DNA of 39,877 bases, from contig QKYT01000874.1 in the NCBI GenBank assembly GCA_003550305.1, positions 3,150 to 43,026 of the forward strand, given 5' to 3'. The translations under genes were made by a program, and so were the position numbers. This DNA comes from Glomus cerebriforme. Taxonomy: Eukaryota > Glomeromycota > Glomeromycetes > Glomerales > Glomeraceae. Below the pieces are notes generated by a model. The model was not told where the DNA came from, searched no databases, and worked only from the letters and a program-made list of their open reading frames with translations. Position 1 is the first letter of the stretch; each line of letters starts with the position of its first letter. Shown in pieces: positions 10,719-22,951 of this stretch.

Positions 10719-11297
10719 TTAATATTTACTCTCAATATATTGTTGAATAACTTTTGCTTCATATTTGAAATCCACCATTTTCACCCAGGTTTCAATATCA
10801 ATTGATTTATAATTACCAGGTATAACACTAACAATAGCTGATTGATTATTAAAATAAACTTTTGAATCTATCACAAAAGGTTTAGAATCAATTTGAGTTT
10901 TAATTCTATTAGCACACCCTTCACAACTTATTCCTTCTATTTGAACAACAAATATTTCAATTTCCTTTATTAAAGATTTCTCTGAATTACTTGTAATTCT
11001 TCCTTGATTATATAAAGAGATCAATTCTGGTGATGATGATAAAGATAATGAAATTAATAATATTATTAAAGTTCTTTTTGATTTTAATCCATATTTAGTT
11101 ATTGTGTATAATATTAGTATCGTGGTGAAAGATAGAAATATTGGTCGATATGGTGTTAAAATACTGAATCCTGCACAACCGATCGAAAATATGTTAAGGA
11201 CTAGTTGTATAATACAACAGCTTGAGCTTAGAAGACCAGTAATAATTGCCCAAATATATGATGATTTATCCGATAATAAAGAGCTTTTATGTTGCAT
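10719..11297 (-). CDS. MerT-MerP-like heavy-metal transport protein
   Basis: Predicted membrane protein of 192 residues in one exon that resembles a fusion of the bacterial mercuric transporter MerT with the metal chaperone MerP. Residues 15-37 form a first membrane helix (ITGLLSSSCCIIQLVL) with the vicinal cysteine pair C27-C28, as in MerT helix 1. Next comes the MerT signature LTPYRPIF opening helix 2 (about 44-66), then a third helix (about 77-90). The second MerT cysteine pair, in the loop between helices 2 and 3, is missing. Residues 115-185 look like a heavy-metal-associated (HMA) domain with GISCEGC (C125, C128). The ATG at 11295-11297 is preferred; an in-frame ATG at 11414 would add 39 AT-coded residues. 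The gene is divergent from the NAD(H) kinase gene. The function (uptake of a soft metal ion) is inferred from family resemblance. Confidence 0.72.
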   Translation of the reverse strand: MQHKSSLLSDKSSYIWAIITGLLSSSCCIIQLVLNIFSIGCAGFSILTPYRPIFLSFTTILILYTITKYGLKSKRTLIILLISLSLSSSPELISLYNQGRITSNSEKSLIKEIEIFVVQIEGISCEGCANRIKTQIDSKPFVIDSKVYFNNQSAIVSVIPGNYKSIDIETWVKMVDFKYEAKVIQQYIESKY

Positions 11298-11485
11298 GTT
11301 GAAATATACTTTATATATAATTTTTTTGTAACAAAAATTAAAATTTTTGTGAAAAAAAAAAAATTCGAAGTATTTTATTTGGACAAATGTGACACAGATC
11401 ATCAAATATATCAATATGTAACTCTAATTTTAATTGATTAGATCATATTTTAACTTTGGAGTTTAACCTTAATATTAAATACTTC
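11298..11485. promoter_or_regulatory. Shared divergent promoter region
   Basis: 188 bp separate the start codons of the MerTP-like gene and the NADH kinase gene, so both promoters must lie here or inside the genes. It is AT-rich with an A-run near 11353. No metal-response motif is clear. Confidence 0.45.
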
Positions 11486-13628
11486 ATGTCTTTTAGACGA
11501 GCTATATCTTTATTTAACCTCTTTACTAATGTTACAAACTATAATAGACGTGTATTACCATGTTCACAAAGGAATTTTATTAAATTTCGCTATTATTCTA
11601 ATGCAACTGAATTACCTAACAAAGTAGAGTTGTTATTAAGTAAAATTGAAAAAATTGGTAAATTATTTTTATTCCTTATCATTTTACGTGTATTCCGAAG
11701 TTTACTAAAATTTCCTTTGTATAGATGCGCCTCAAACGTCAATAGCAACCGAAGGAGTCACTACAGAAATTAAACAAGTTATCGGATCTTTATATGGGTA
11801 AATAGAATTTCATTTTTACACGTTACGTGTAGGAAAAAAACGCTTAAGAATTTATTTTTTTTAGAGTAAATTATCGATTGAAATGGATGGAGCCTCCGCG
11901 ATCGGTCCTGGTTGTAAAAAAACCGTTAACCGAATCAACTGATAAAGCATTCGTGGATATTGTCAGTTGGTTACATGAATATCATCCTAATATGAATATC
12001 CTTGTCGAACCTGAGGTAGCTAAAGAATTTGAAAAGGAATTACCATATATGTACGTGATTTCAAAAGGTAAGTGATCTTGATTGGAATTTTTTTAAATTT
12101 ATTTATGATTTATCTCATTTATGTTTGAAAAAATTTTTTTAGAACGAAAAGATGAATATGCGCGTATTGTTGATTTTGTTATAACATTGGGTGGCGATGG
12201 AACAATTCTTCACGTTTCATCACTTTTTAATCAGTGTGTTCCTCCAGTCATATCATTCTCGATGGGAACATTGGGATTTTTGCTACCTTTTCGTATCCTT
12301 GTTTAACTCCGTGAACAATATCAACACTCGTTATCATATAAGAATACCTTGATTAATGTGTTATTGAATAGATATACATCATTACAAGTCTGCGTTAGAA
12401 GATGTGATCAAAGGAAACGTCTCATTATTACTTCGCATGAGACTTGCTTGTTCAATGTGGACCACAGAAGGGGAAAGATTTACGAAAAATGGCATCGAGA
12501 TTGGTAATTTTGACTATTTAGCGTGTAATATTTGAATTATAATCAATTAATGATTTGTTTTTTTTTATCAGGTGATTTACAAGCCATGAATGAAGTCAAT
12601 TTGCATCGAGGGCGTTACCCGCACCTTAATGCTATCGAATGTTTTGTGGATGGACAATTTTTAACGGATGCTGTGGTAATATTTTAGGAAATAAAAAATT
12701 ATTTTAAGAGTTTACCATGTAATAATTACAACAACAACACCAGTAACAACACAAAAATATTCACATTTTAAGAGAAAAAATTATAGATACTAAATCACCC
12801 AAGTTTCAAGAAACGTATAGAAACCCAGGAAGTTTATAACTAATTACATACATTTTTAACTAGGCGGATGGGTTAATAGTTGCCACTCCTACAGGTTCAA
12901 CAGCATATTCATTATCAGCTGGCATGTTTTCTTATTTATTTACTTATAAATAGAAGGTTTGAAATAATTTGATTGGACTTGGCATATATCAATGGAAAAT
13001 ATATCATTTATACCTTTAACTCAAGATACACGTTGGACGCGTTTTTATGCTCAAAGTTGATAATAAGAAATATATTTTTATTGATAAATGCCAAATCCAA
13101 AGGGATACACATTAAAAAATTAATGTATTTATTGGACTATAAACTAATATAGGAGGACCGATAATACATCCATCTGTGCAGAGTCTCATTGTTACCCCTA
13201 TTTGTCCAAGATCACTTTCGTTTCGACCTGTTTTATTACCACCGGGTGTAAAAATACAACTAAGGGTAATGTTTTATTTATGTAATTTTTAATTATTATC
13301 TTTGAAATTTTTTGCTAAAATTTTTCTTTTTTAGATTGGTGAAGAAAGTCGCGCTCCAACAGAAGTTACAGTAGACGGAAGGGAAATATGCATGTTGGAT
13401 AAAGGAGAATGGTTAGAGGTAAATCATAATTTAATTTTATTAATTTTTTTTAAAAAGTTTATTAAATTTGTATTATATATTTGATAGGTACAAATGTCGC
13501 CATATCCAATTCCTTGCGTGAACAGGGTTGATGAAGGTGTTGATTGGGTTAAAGATATTAATGATTTATTAAAGTGGAATCAAAATTTTGTAAATAAGCA
13601 ATTTCTTATACATGGAATTAATTATTAA
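11486..13628 (+). CDS. POS5: Mitochondrial NAD(H) kinase (POS5-like)
   Basis: Phosphorylates NAD(H) to NADP(H), probably in the mitochondrial matrix. Ten exons (11486-11657, 11725-11797, 11865-12067, 12143-12292, 12372-12503, 12572-12675, 12864-12921, 13153-13265, 13335-13418, 13488-13628) join in phase to 409 residues, close to yeast Pos5 (414). The N terminus MSFRRAISLFNLF is basic, amphipathic and free of acidic residues, like a presequence. Family motifs are complete: TLGGDGTILH (GGDG at 166-169), FSMGTLGFLLPF, NEVNLHRG, and ATPTGSTAYSLSAGGPI. Intron 7 must use a GC donor (G|GCATGT at 12922) to give SAGGPI. An in-frame ATG at 11456 exists, but the start at 11486 makes the better presequence. 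Targeting and preference for NADH are inferred from the yeast family. Confidence 0.92.
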
Positions 13629-14407
13629 ATAGTTTGGAAAAAAATAAATATTCATCAACCTGAGATTATCGGTAGGCAAAATTAAGAATAATGTTGGTAA
13701 AGTTGGCTAGGAATTAAGTAATTCTGCTTGGTTAAAATAGAAATATTCCATAACTTGATAAAAGAAGCAGTTCGGATGATATTTTAACATCCCTACAAAT
13801 AACTGTATTATTCTGCAGCTACCCATGATCATGCTTATAAACTATTTTCTGGTTTTTTCGTGACGCGTCCTTTTACTTTTTCCTTTATTTCTTTTTACTT
13901 ATATTCAAATAAAATGCCACAAACAAGTTCAAGAAAAAGGTATAATTTACTTTAAATATTTGCATATTATTTTTTTCTTTATTATAATATTTCTCATTAT
14001 TTTTAGAAATAATGTCAAAAATATCAATAATAATTATGCAATTGTAGTTTATTTATAGCTTAATAAAAAAAATATCAGCACGGTAAAAAAAGCATGATCC
14101 TATTTGACTGTAGGGATAACGATGGTTATTTTATCTTAAAACTTATACACATAGTATTTTGTTATAGATTGATATTAGAAATCAACATTTTATAATAATA
14201 AATAAGACAAATTATTTGGTTAATTTTATTAAAAAAAGATAATTTTTTTTTCTCTTTAAAGTTTCATGATATCAATTGCGGAAAGGTAAATAAATACATA
14301 ATAAATAAATAAATAAATCAGATTTTTTTTTTTTTTACATATATCGTTATAAAATAATTTAGTAATTTGAAAATCACGATTATTACTTACCCTTTGCTTT
14401 CAATCTT
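13629..14407. other. Convergent intergenic region
   Basis: 3' flanks of the NADH kinase and NOP53 genes, mostly AT-rich. It holds a tiny spliceable ORF at 13914-14058 and a (aaat)n run near 14287-14320. Confidence 0.5.
13914..14058 (+). other. Tiny spliceable ORF of uncertain meaning
   Basis: ATG at 13914 begins MPQTSSRK. A GTATAA donor at 13940 and a TTTTAG acceptor at 14004-14006 keep the frame open (RNNVKNINNNYAIVVYL) to a TAG at 14056, about 26 residues. It could be the surviving 5' end of a lost gene, or chance. Confidence 0.15.
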
Positions 14408-16421
14408 TTAATTGAAGTTCTTATGAGAACTTTTCTCAAATTCTCTAAGTTTATATTTTCGTTTCCTCTTCTTCACTTTCACTCGAGGTTCTATTATATT
14501 GCGTTCTTCTAAACTGACCATTCTATCACGAAATAAGTTCCCTTCTGGCTGTTTACATTCATAAGTTATAAATATTAATATTCTTGGAATTTGTCTAGAA
14601 GGTTCGTTCGTATTTATGACAAAAAATTACAATACCTTTAATGTTCTTAATGATTCAGACAATTCTTCCTGAAGTTGTATATCAATCGGCAATTTTTTGA
14701 CTCTAATTACAATAAGAGTAATAAAGAATAATAGTAATAAAAGTTTAGTATATTTAGTATATTGATTGTAACGAAACTAATTACATACGGATATTTTCCA
14801 ATCTTCTTCAAAGGTAAAGTTGCTTTCTCTTTAGCTGCCTTAGCTTTTTCAGCCTGCTGTTCCTCGCGTTCCATAAATTCGTTTTTAACACACTGAATTA
14901 TTTCCGGGAGTCTAAAGATAAATTATTTTATTTATTTATTTTGTTAAAAATCAACCCCCCCGAACAAAATAAAATTTTCTTACCTTTCTAATTCCTTTCT
15001 GAACTCCTTTTTAGCTTTTCTTTCTTGCTCTTCTTTCAATCTAGCAAATTTTCTTTTTTCTTTATTTCGTTCTGCCCTTGTTTTTTTATGTTGATTTTTA
15101 GCTTGCTTTATAATCACATCATCATTTTTTTCATTATCCTCGACTTCATCCTCTGAAATATCTGAAATATCTTTATCAACCATATCTTCCGGATTCAAAG
15201 CCGAAGATGATACTTCAGTTGATAATATTGGAAGTTGAGATTGTAATTTTTGTTTTTGCTGTAATTTGACTACCTCTTCTTCATGAGCAACTTTAAGGAG
15301 AGACTTTTAATAAATTTGAAAAAAAAAGATTAATATATAATTTGCTAATTTGTTATTCAGAAGTATTAAAATATTAAACCTGATGATCCTCAAATTTTGG
15401 GTTATAACTAGCGCCTGGATGCGGAAAATGTACAGCTGGAACAACATCAGTTGGTTTAACGTTTATGGTTGGAGGTGGCTTTCAAAATTAATTATGATTA
15501 GCTTAATATTAATAATTTTAAGAAAACTAATTGGACCTTGATCAATTACCTTAATTTTTCGTTTCTTTATTGGGTGCAAGAAATCGTTATCATTATCTTG
15601 AGAAGATTCTTCAGATTCTAAATAACAAATTTCATTGTAATTTATCTTTAAAAATAAAATAAAAATAAAATAATTATCTCTTAAGAATAAAAAAAAAAGA
15701 TTCTTCTTACTTTTTTCATCCCATATATCATACTCTTCAGTTCTTACATTTTCAGTAGGTTCAGAATCTTGAACATTAACATTTTGAACACTAACAAGAT
15801 TTTTCTTTTTATTAATTCTTCTGATTTGATATTTGTATATTTTGATATATAATGTTTTCCATAATCTTTTTTTTGTTTTGATCTTGATAATACTGCAGGA
15901 ATTTTACTTGAATTTTCCAATATTTGATCAATTTTTAATTTAGCAAATTTTTTATTGATTTTTTTCCCACCTTTAAATATTATAATAATAATAAAAGATT
16001 GAGTTAAAAATCTGAATCTTTTTTTTTTTAAAAAAAAGAGAATTGATTTAAAATAATACTTTACTATCAGTTTCACCAGTTGTATCAATAGTAAAAATTT
16101 TTTCGTCTGGTAAATCACGAATTCTTGCTCTATATTTAAAAAAATATGTGTGTTTTTGCATGTGTAATTACGAGAATTAATTAATTAATAACCGTTTATA
16201 ATTTGAATTTTTTATAAAAAAAAAAAAAAAAATTAAAAATTTCAAATTCGATTTATTTAAAAAGAAATTACAAACCCAATAATTCTTTCTTCAGCTCTTA
16301 TCCTTTCTAACGTTTTTTCTACATCCGTAATATCAACATTTTTCCTCCAAGCCTTTTTTCCTTTACGACTCGGTTGAAGTTTTTTTTTTACTACCTGTTC
16401 AGTAGAAATTATTGAAGCCAT
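14408..16421 (-). CDS. NOP53: Ribosome biogenesis protein NOP53
   Basis: Nucleolar 60S assembly factor (GLTSCR2 family) that in yeast recruits the exosome to the 7S pre-rRNA. Nine exons: 16276-16421, 16065-16129, 15711-15970, 15550-15617, 15380-15478, 14984-15303, 14789-14911, 14636-14702 and 14408-14548. Diagnostic motifs are SRKGKKAWRKNVDI near residue 18, EEYDIWDEK, the highly conserved GASYNPKFEDHQ, a long basic coiled-coil stretch (KKTRAERNKEKRKFARLKEE), and the C-terminal ELSESLRTLKPEGNLFRDR. Expected length is about 429 residues, in line with yeast and human. Exon 3 is one base short for the phase set by its neighbours: the frame switches near the A-run complementary to 15800-15810. 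This is either a one-base assembly error in a homopolymer or a real frameshift. Confidence 0.88.
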
Positions 16422-16756
16422 TATTTAATAAAATCAAAAAAAAAAAAAAAAATTTAAACAATTTTACGGGTTAAAAACTTTTTGATGATCCAATTGAATT
16501 TAGTAGCAGTTAGTGATACAATCAATGTTTTTTTGAGTTACCAAATTTTTTTTTTTTTTATTTATTTCTAGCTTTCTTTTAGAACATATAAATAGTTTTT
16601 TTTTTAAATGCGCAGTAAAACAATTAATTACATTAATTATATTATACTAATTATTTTTTTTTCTAACGCTATAATGCTAAAATGCTATAATGTTTTTTAT
16701 GTTTTTTTTGGAAAAATGTTTTTAAATTGTTTATTTATGATTGATTAAATTTAAAT
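16422..16756. other. Intergenic region upstream of NOP53
   Basis: AT-rich, with poly-A/T runs. It should hold the NOP53 promoter and the 3' flank of the Apd1-like gene. No distinct motif is seen. Confidence 0.5.
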
Positions 16757-18107
16757 TTACCAATCAAAATTTCTTCCACCACAACCAGAAGCAAAACTAC
16801 CATTCATTGAACCTCGATACAAATCTTTGATCACTTTTCCTTCAATTATAGTATGATCTATTATGCTTTTAGCGTGACATGGAGTAACTCTTCCGTACCA
16901 TATTCCTTTTCCTTCTTTATATACAATAACATTACCAGCGAATCGATGTCCTAAAATTAAATAAAAATTTGAGATTAAAATCCCGCGATTACAAGGGATT
17001 ACAAGTTAAAAAAAAAAAAAATTAATAATAATTATACATACCACCAGTATGACTGCTTAAAAAAACGCCAACACCATCCGTATTATTTGATTTAGGTTCC
17101 AAACCTTTTTCTTTTAAGATTTTATCAAATTCATCTTTTAACAAAGGACCAGTAACACCACATCTTTTATCCCTTCGTTTATGAGAACAAATTACAATAA
17201 CAGCTTTATAAGGCATTTTTTCTATCAAAAAATTATTATCATCAAGATAATTATTATTATTATCATCAGATAATAAAAATTTTTTATAAAAGTCCGTAAC
17301 TTGTTTTGTAGTAACATTTTTAATTAAAATGTTTTCAGGAAATAATAATACATCATTTCCTTTTGAAAATAATGAATCATTTTCAGAATTTTTTCTTGAA
17401 GAATTTGTAATAATTATTCTTGTATGATCAGTATTTTCATGTTCTTGTTGATTTTGTTGATGATCATTATTTTTCAATTTCTTTTCATTTAATTTTGCAT
17501 TATTAATAACTTTATGAAAACTTGAAGCCAAACTACCACATTCATCTTCAATATTTGTATGCCAATCACCTTTTCCTGTTGATATTAAAACATGTTTAAT
17601 ATATGGTTTAACCGTGTTATATAAGGGAGCTTCATAATCAATTTTTAAATAAGAAGGATAATTAGTATGAGAAGCACAAGGATCCAAACAATTTAAACAT
17701 GGATCTTCATCAGATTTTTCTAATTGTTGTAATTCATCAAAAGTTATTAATTCATGTGATGAAGGAACAGTTTGTAAAAGAGCTGCGGTTTCAGCATCGG
17801 GAAATTCACTAACTGGTTGGGTCGTCACAGGAGGAGATGATGGAGGAGGAGGAGAAGAGGACAATGATTTATCTTTTGAATGAACTTCTTTTTCCGATGA
17901 AGATGATGACGATTCAAAACGAGATGATGAAAATGCGGAAGAAATTACATTAACAAATTTTGAACTGAGACGATAAATTGGTTTTGGCATTTTTAATATT
18001 ATAATAAAGATTAATAATATTATAATATATAATATTAAAATTGGTGTAAATAGTCTAAAATTTTTATTTAAAGTTGTTATTAATTGATGCGATAATAATT
18101 CTATCAT
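16757..18107 (-). CDS. Sucrase/ferredoxin-like protein (Apd1/Aim32 family)
   Basis: Thioredoxin-fold [2Fe-2S] protein of the Apd1/Aim32 family; yeast members are linked to redox stress and mitochondria. Two exons (17042-18107 and 16757-16950) encode 419 residues. Seen in order: an N-terminal hydrophobic segment (about residues 19-39), a Ser/Pro-rich low-complexity stretch, the family core from about residue 125 (CLNCLDPC, then KHVLISTGKGDWHTNIED), an Asn-rich insert, VIVICSHKRRDKRCGVTGPLL, and SHTGGHRFAGNVIVY across the splice junction. The paired Cys of the CSHKRRDKRCG segment and the two His of HTGGH match the residues used for cluster binding in Apd1. The start could instead be Met40 (MPKPIYRL), which drops the membrane segment and gives about 380 residues. 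The C terminus GCGGRNFDW is unspecific. Confidence 0.83.
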
Positions 18108-19373
18108 AGTAGTAAAAAAAATATTATATATACATATAAATGTGAGTAAGAGATTATTTTTTAAAAGGTTGATAAAAAAAAAAAAAAAATTTTTTTTTCG
18201 AGAGAGAAAAGTGGGGTTGTATTTATACCTTTTTTTTATTTAGTAAATAAAATATGCGAGTGGATATATTTTATAATATTATTATTGTATATATTGTTAT
18301 ATTAAAAATCGGAATAATATAAAAACGTGTAAATTAGTCGTGTTTTCTTTTGTGTAAAGCAAATTTTATCAGATTTTTTTTCAAATCCGGTTTGATTTTC
18401 AACCTCGCACTCATCCACACAACATTTATCTGTCAAAAAAGAAACAACTTATCAGATCCCGATACGAATTTTTCCTATAATGTCTTATAGCCACATTTCC
18501 TATTTTAGTTTATCAGATCCTAAAAAAAAATAATTTAACTATAATTTGGAAGAGCAGACTTACACAGGATAAAGATAATTTTTTTTTTTTTTTTTACTAT
18601 CTATATCAGAAAAAATTTTTTTTATTTCCATCTAAAAAAAAAAAATTTGAGAATTGAATTTTTTCTCCCCCCCCCCAAACGAAAAATTTTTCAGGGGTTC
18701 AGAAAAAAAAAATTCAAATGGTGGTGTCATTACACAAAGGTCGCGCATAACATTGTTAAACGTTACTTGCATCTATAATGTATACACGTAATTTTGGGCA
18801 ACATTATAATATTTTTATCTAAAAAATGAATTTATATGACATGAGAACCAAACTAAAGTTAGGAAGACACCTTTTTAATCACTATATAGTAAGTATATAT
18901 ATATTCATGCTATTCACGCGCTTATTGAATAACAAATCGAATCATAATGATGATGAATGGCTTAAGATCACGTATCTCATTAATCAAATTAGTAAAAATG
19001 ATCTACGATTGTGTGGCAAAAAGTCACGTTTTGATGTATAAAAATCTGATAATGTTTTATTGTCTATTGTTACTGCCTAATACAAAATACCCGACATTTT
19101 TTAGAACCAAGTATCATAATGAGTCACAAATAGCATTACTAGCATTATGGAACGTCAATGGTATGTCCATAATAGTATAAGTCATACGTTTGTTGCATTT
19201 CTGATTTACAGGTTTTAGGGATCAGGTGAGTAGTTGGATTTCCGTCATCCGCCGAAATTCACATTATTTTTTATTAAAAATCACGGAGAATTTTTTTTTT
19301 ATTATAGATTTTTTGATTGTTAAAAACACCATTTATATCTTAAAAAGTCTTAATAATGCATTAAAGAACCAGT
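18108..19373. other. AT-rich intergenic region with homopolymers
   Basis: Holds long A/T runs and a C9 run near 18667. The ORFs at 18826-19041 and 18947-19180 overlap in different frames, have no recognisable domain and are coded by AT-rich low-complexity DNA, so I do not call them genes. Confidence 0.5.
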
Positions 19374-20356
19374 TTAGGAATAGTGAATTTTGTTTTGTAA
19401 AATCAAATGTTCAACATGATATAAATTCAAAATTCCTTTCAATGAATCCCCAAATGATTTTAATTCAGTGCATAAAAAATCTACCTGATCTTGTTGTGAT
19501 GGTATAGTGGTCACTTCTACTATCCAATTTTGTTTTGGATCAAATGGTATTAATTTGGATACGTCATGTTGGACTTCTAACTGTTTGATCATGTGATTGT
19601 AATTAATCAACCTAAAATATTGAAAATGTTTCTAAAAAAAAAAAAGATATCGATACCTTGAAGATTTGTGTGATACTTATTTTTAAAATATCACGAAACG
19701 TAAATATAATTCCTTTTTTGGCAAATTCAAATGCGTAACTAAACGATAATATAGGATCTTTTTTTAATTCGGGAAATAAAATTTAAAATAAAAAATGAAA
19801 AAAACTTCTTTCTAACCTATATCCAAGTACATTCATAAATTTAAGTGCATCCCCAACTGAGATTTTTGAATATAACACTGGTCGAAGCGTAACTGTTCTA
19901 CCTGTCCTTGTTTCTGGATGTCCAAATTGACATAATGTCCTGATAATAAATATAGGTAAATGTAAATTAAAAAATTTATAAATCAATATCATATTAAATA
20001 TCTATAATATATATACCATTGTCGTTTGGTTAAATCATCTTCTTCAATTGGTGATTTTAATTTTAATGAAACATCCTCATTTCGTAAAGGTCCTTCCGGC
20101 GTTTGTACTATAAATCAATAATTTTATTTGTTTTTAAAAAAAATTTGTATATGTATATAATATATATCATCAAAGTTTAAATAAAAAAAAAATCACGAAA
20201 TACAATTCATATTTAACTTGTTGGTATAAAGCCAATTTCATGTTCAAAAATTGGTATAGGGTGAGTTCCACAAATTCCTATTAATCTATCTAATAATTTC
20301 GCTTTTAACTTATTACTAATATGTCCATGTAAGCTACACTCAAATACAGTTGTCAT
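19374..20356 (-). CDS. MED18: Mediator subunit 18
   Basis: Head-module subunit of the Mediator complex (Srb5 in yeast), which pairs with Med20 and acts in RNA polymerase II initiation. Five exons (20218-20356, 20017-20107, 19817-19939, 19657-19738, 19374-19631) join in phase to 230 residues. The N terminus FECSLHGHISNKLKAKLLDR, followed by LIGICGTHPIPIFEHEIGF, is the family opening. Next come GPLRNEDVSLKLK, TLRPVLYSKISVGDALKFMN, and an internal exon YAFEFAKKGIIFTFRDILKI that matches the conserved Med18 core. The fourth exon is easy to miss: only with it and the acceptor at 19632-19633 does the last exon read KHFQYFRLINYN without a stop. The gene is divergent from the Siw14-type gene. Confidence 0.87.
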
Positions 20357-21793
<1,437 letters not shown>

Positions 21794-22951
21794 AATAAAT
21801 TTTAATATACTTAATTAAATTAAATATTCACACTAATAATGAATTTACACTGTTACCTATCATAGGTTGTCCTTGGTGAAAACTAAATAAATTCATCAAC
21901 GAACAATTTGTTTATCGGTATTCATATCAATAAATATTAACTATGAATAAAGGAGCACCATTTATTTATTTTGAAAAGAATAATAAATCAAATAAGTGTA
22001 TATACAGTATAGTACATGGAATTTATCTAAATTTCTTGTAGATACCTATCAAAATTCTAAAGTAAAAGCAGCATCATATAACATTCTTTTGGTTCAATAA
22101 TCATGATTTGGTGTTTTATCTTACTACTATCACACTTTTAATAATATTTTACTGCCACACGATACTGGACCAATAATTTCATTTTAACTCATGAAAAAAT
22201 GTTAGAATTCTTGTGAATATGGATTAACATGTAATTAAAGATGATGAAATATCCAATTAATCTTCCCTTATTTATGAAATATATTTTCTTTATTTGATAA
22301 ATATCAATCGCTTAAAATAGTTATAATGTTTCATCATCGTTACTTTATTTATAAACAAATTCTGTTACGCATTGATTTGGCACTTGCAAAAGTTTGATCA
22401 GCCGTTTGATCTCGCGTTATAATCATGTGTTAAATTATTACAATCCTTGTAAAGTTTGACGCATAGAGAAAAATTACAATTTATCTTAAGTCGTTAAAGA
22501 ACATAAAAGTTGTCATAACAATTTTAAATACAGTATCGTTATGAACCTATATTTTTTCGTGTCCAGCATTAATTTTAGCTGACTTTTTTTATTATAATGC
22601 CAGTCAAAAAAAGCTTGATGTGAAATATTGTGAATTGTAAGTCACTACTGTATCACAATATCACATGAAATTCGCATTGCTGTACAAATCTGGTTAATTT
22701 CATCATTTTCACATGGAAGACGCATGGTTTTTAATTTAAATATCTAATTAATCTATCAAACGTGTCTTTTTCATACAGTCCTTTTTTTTCCAATTATTCA
22801 TAATAATTTACCATTGCGGGTCAATAGGAATTTATCTTCACTTTGAAAACCATACCAGTCTCATCCAATACTCATCAATATCGGACATAAATAAGCTCAA
22901 ATTAGAACTATACACACTTTTTAACAAAGATAACCTGGTTTGGAATTCATA
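21794..22951. other. Intergenic region
   Basis: Just over 1.1 kb without a supported exon, AT-rich, between two genes on the same strand. It must contain the seipin promoter. Confidence 0.5.

Noticed and set aside
11104..11331. 75-codon plus-strand ORF
   Set aside because: Antisense shadow of the MerTP-like gene.
18826..19180. Two overlapping ORFs of 71 and 77 codons
   Set aside because: Overlapping frames, AT-coded residues, no motif and no usable splice partner.
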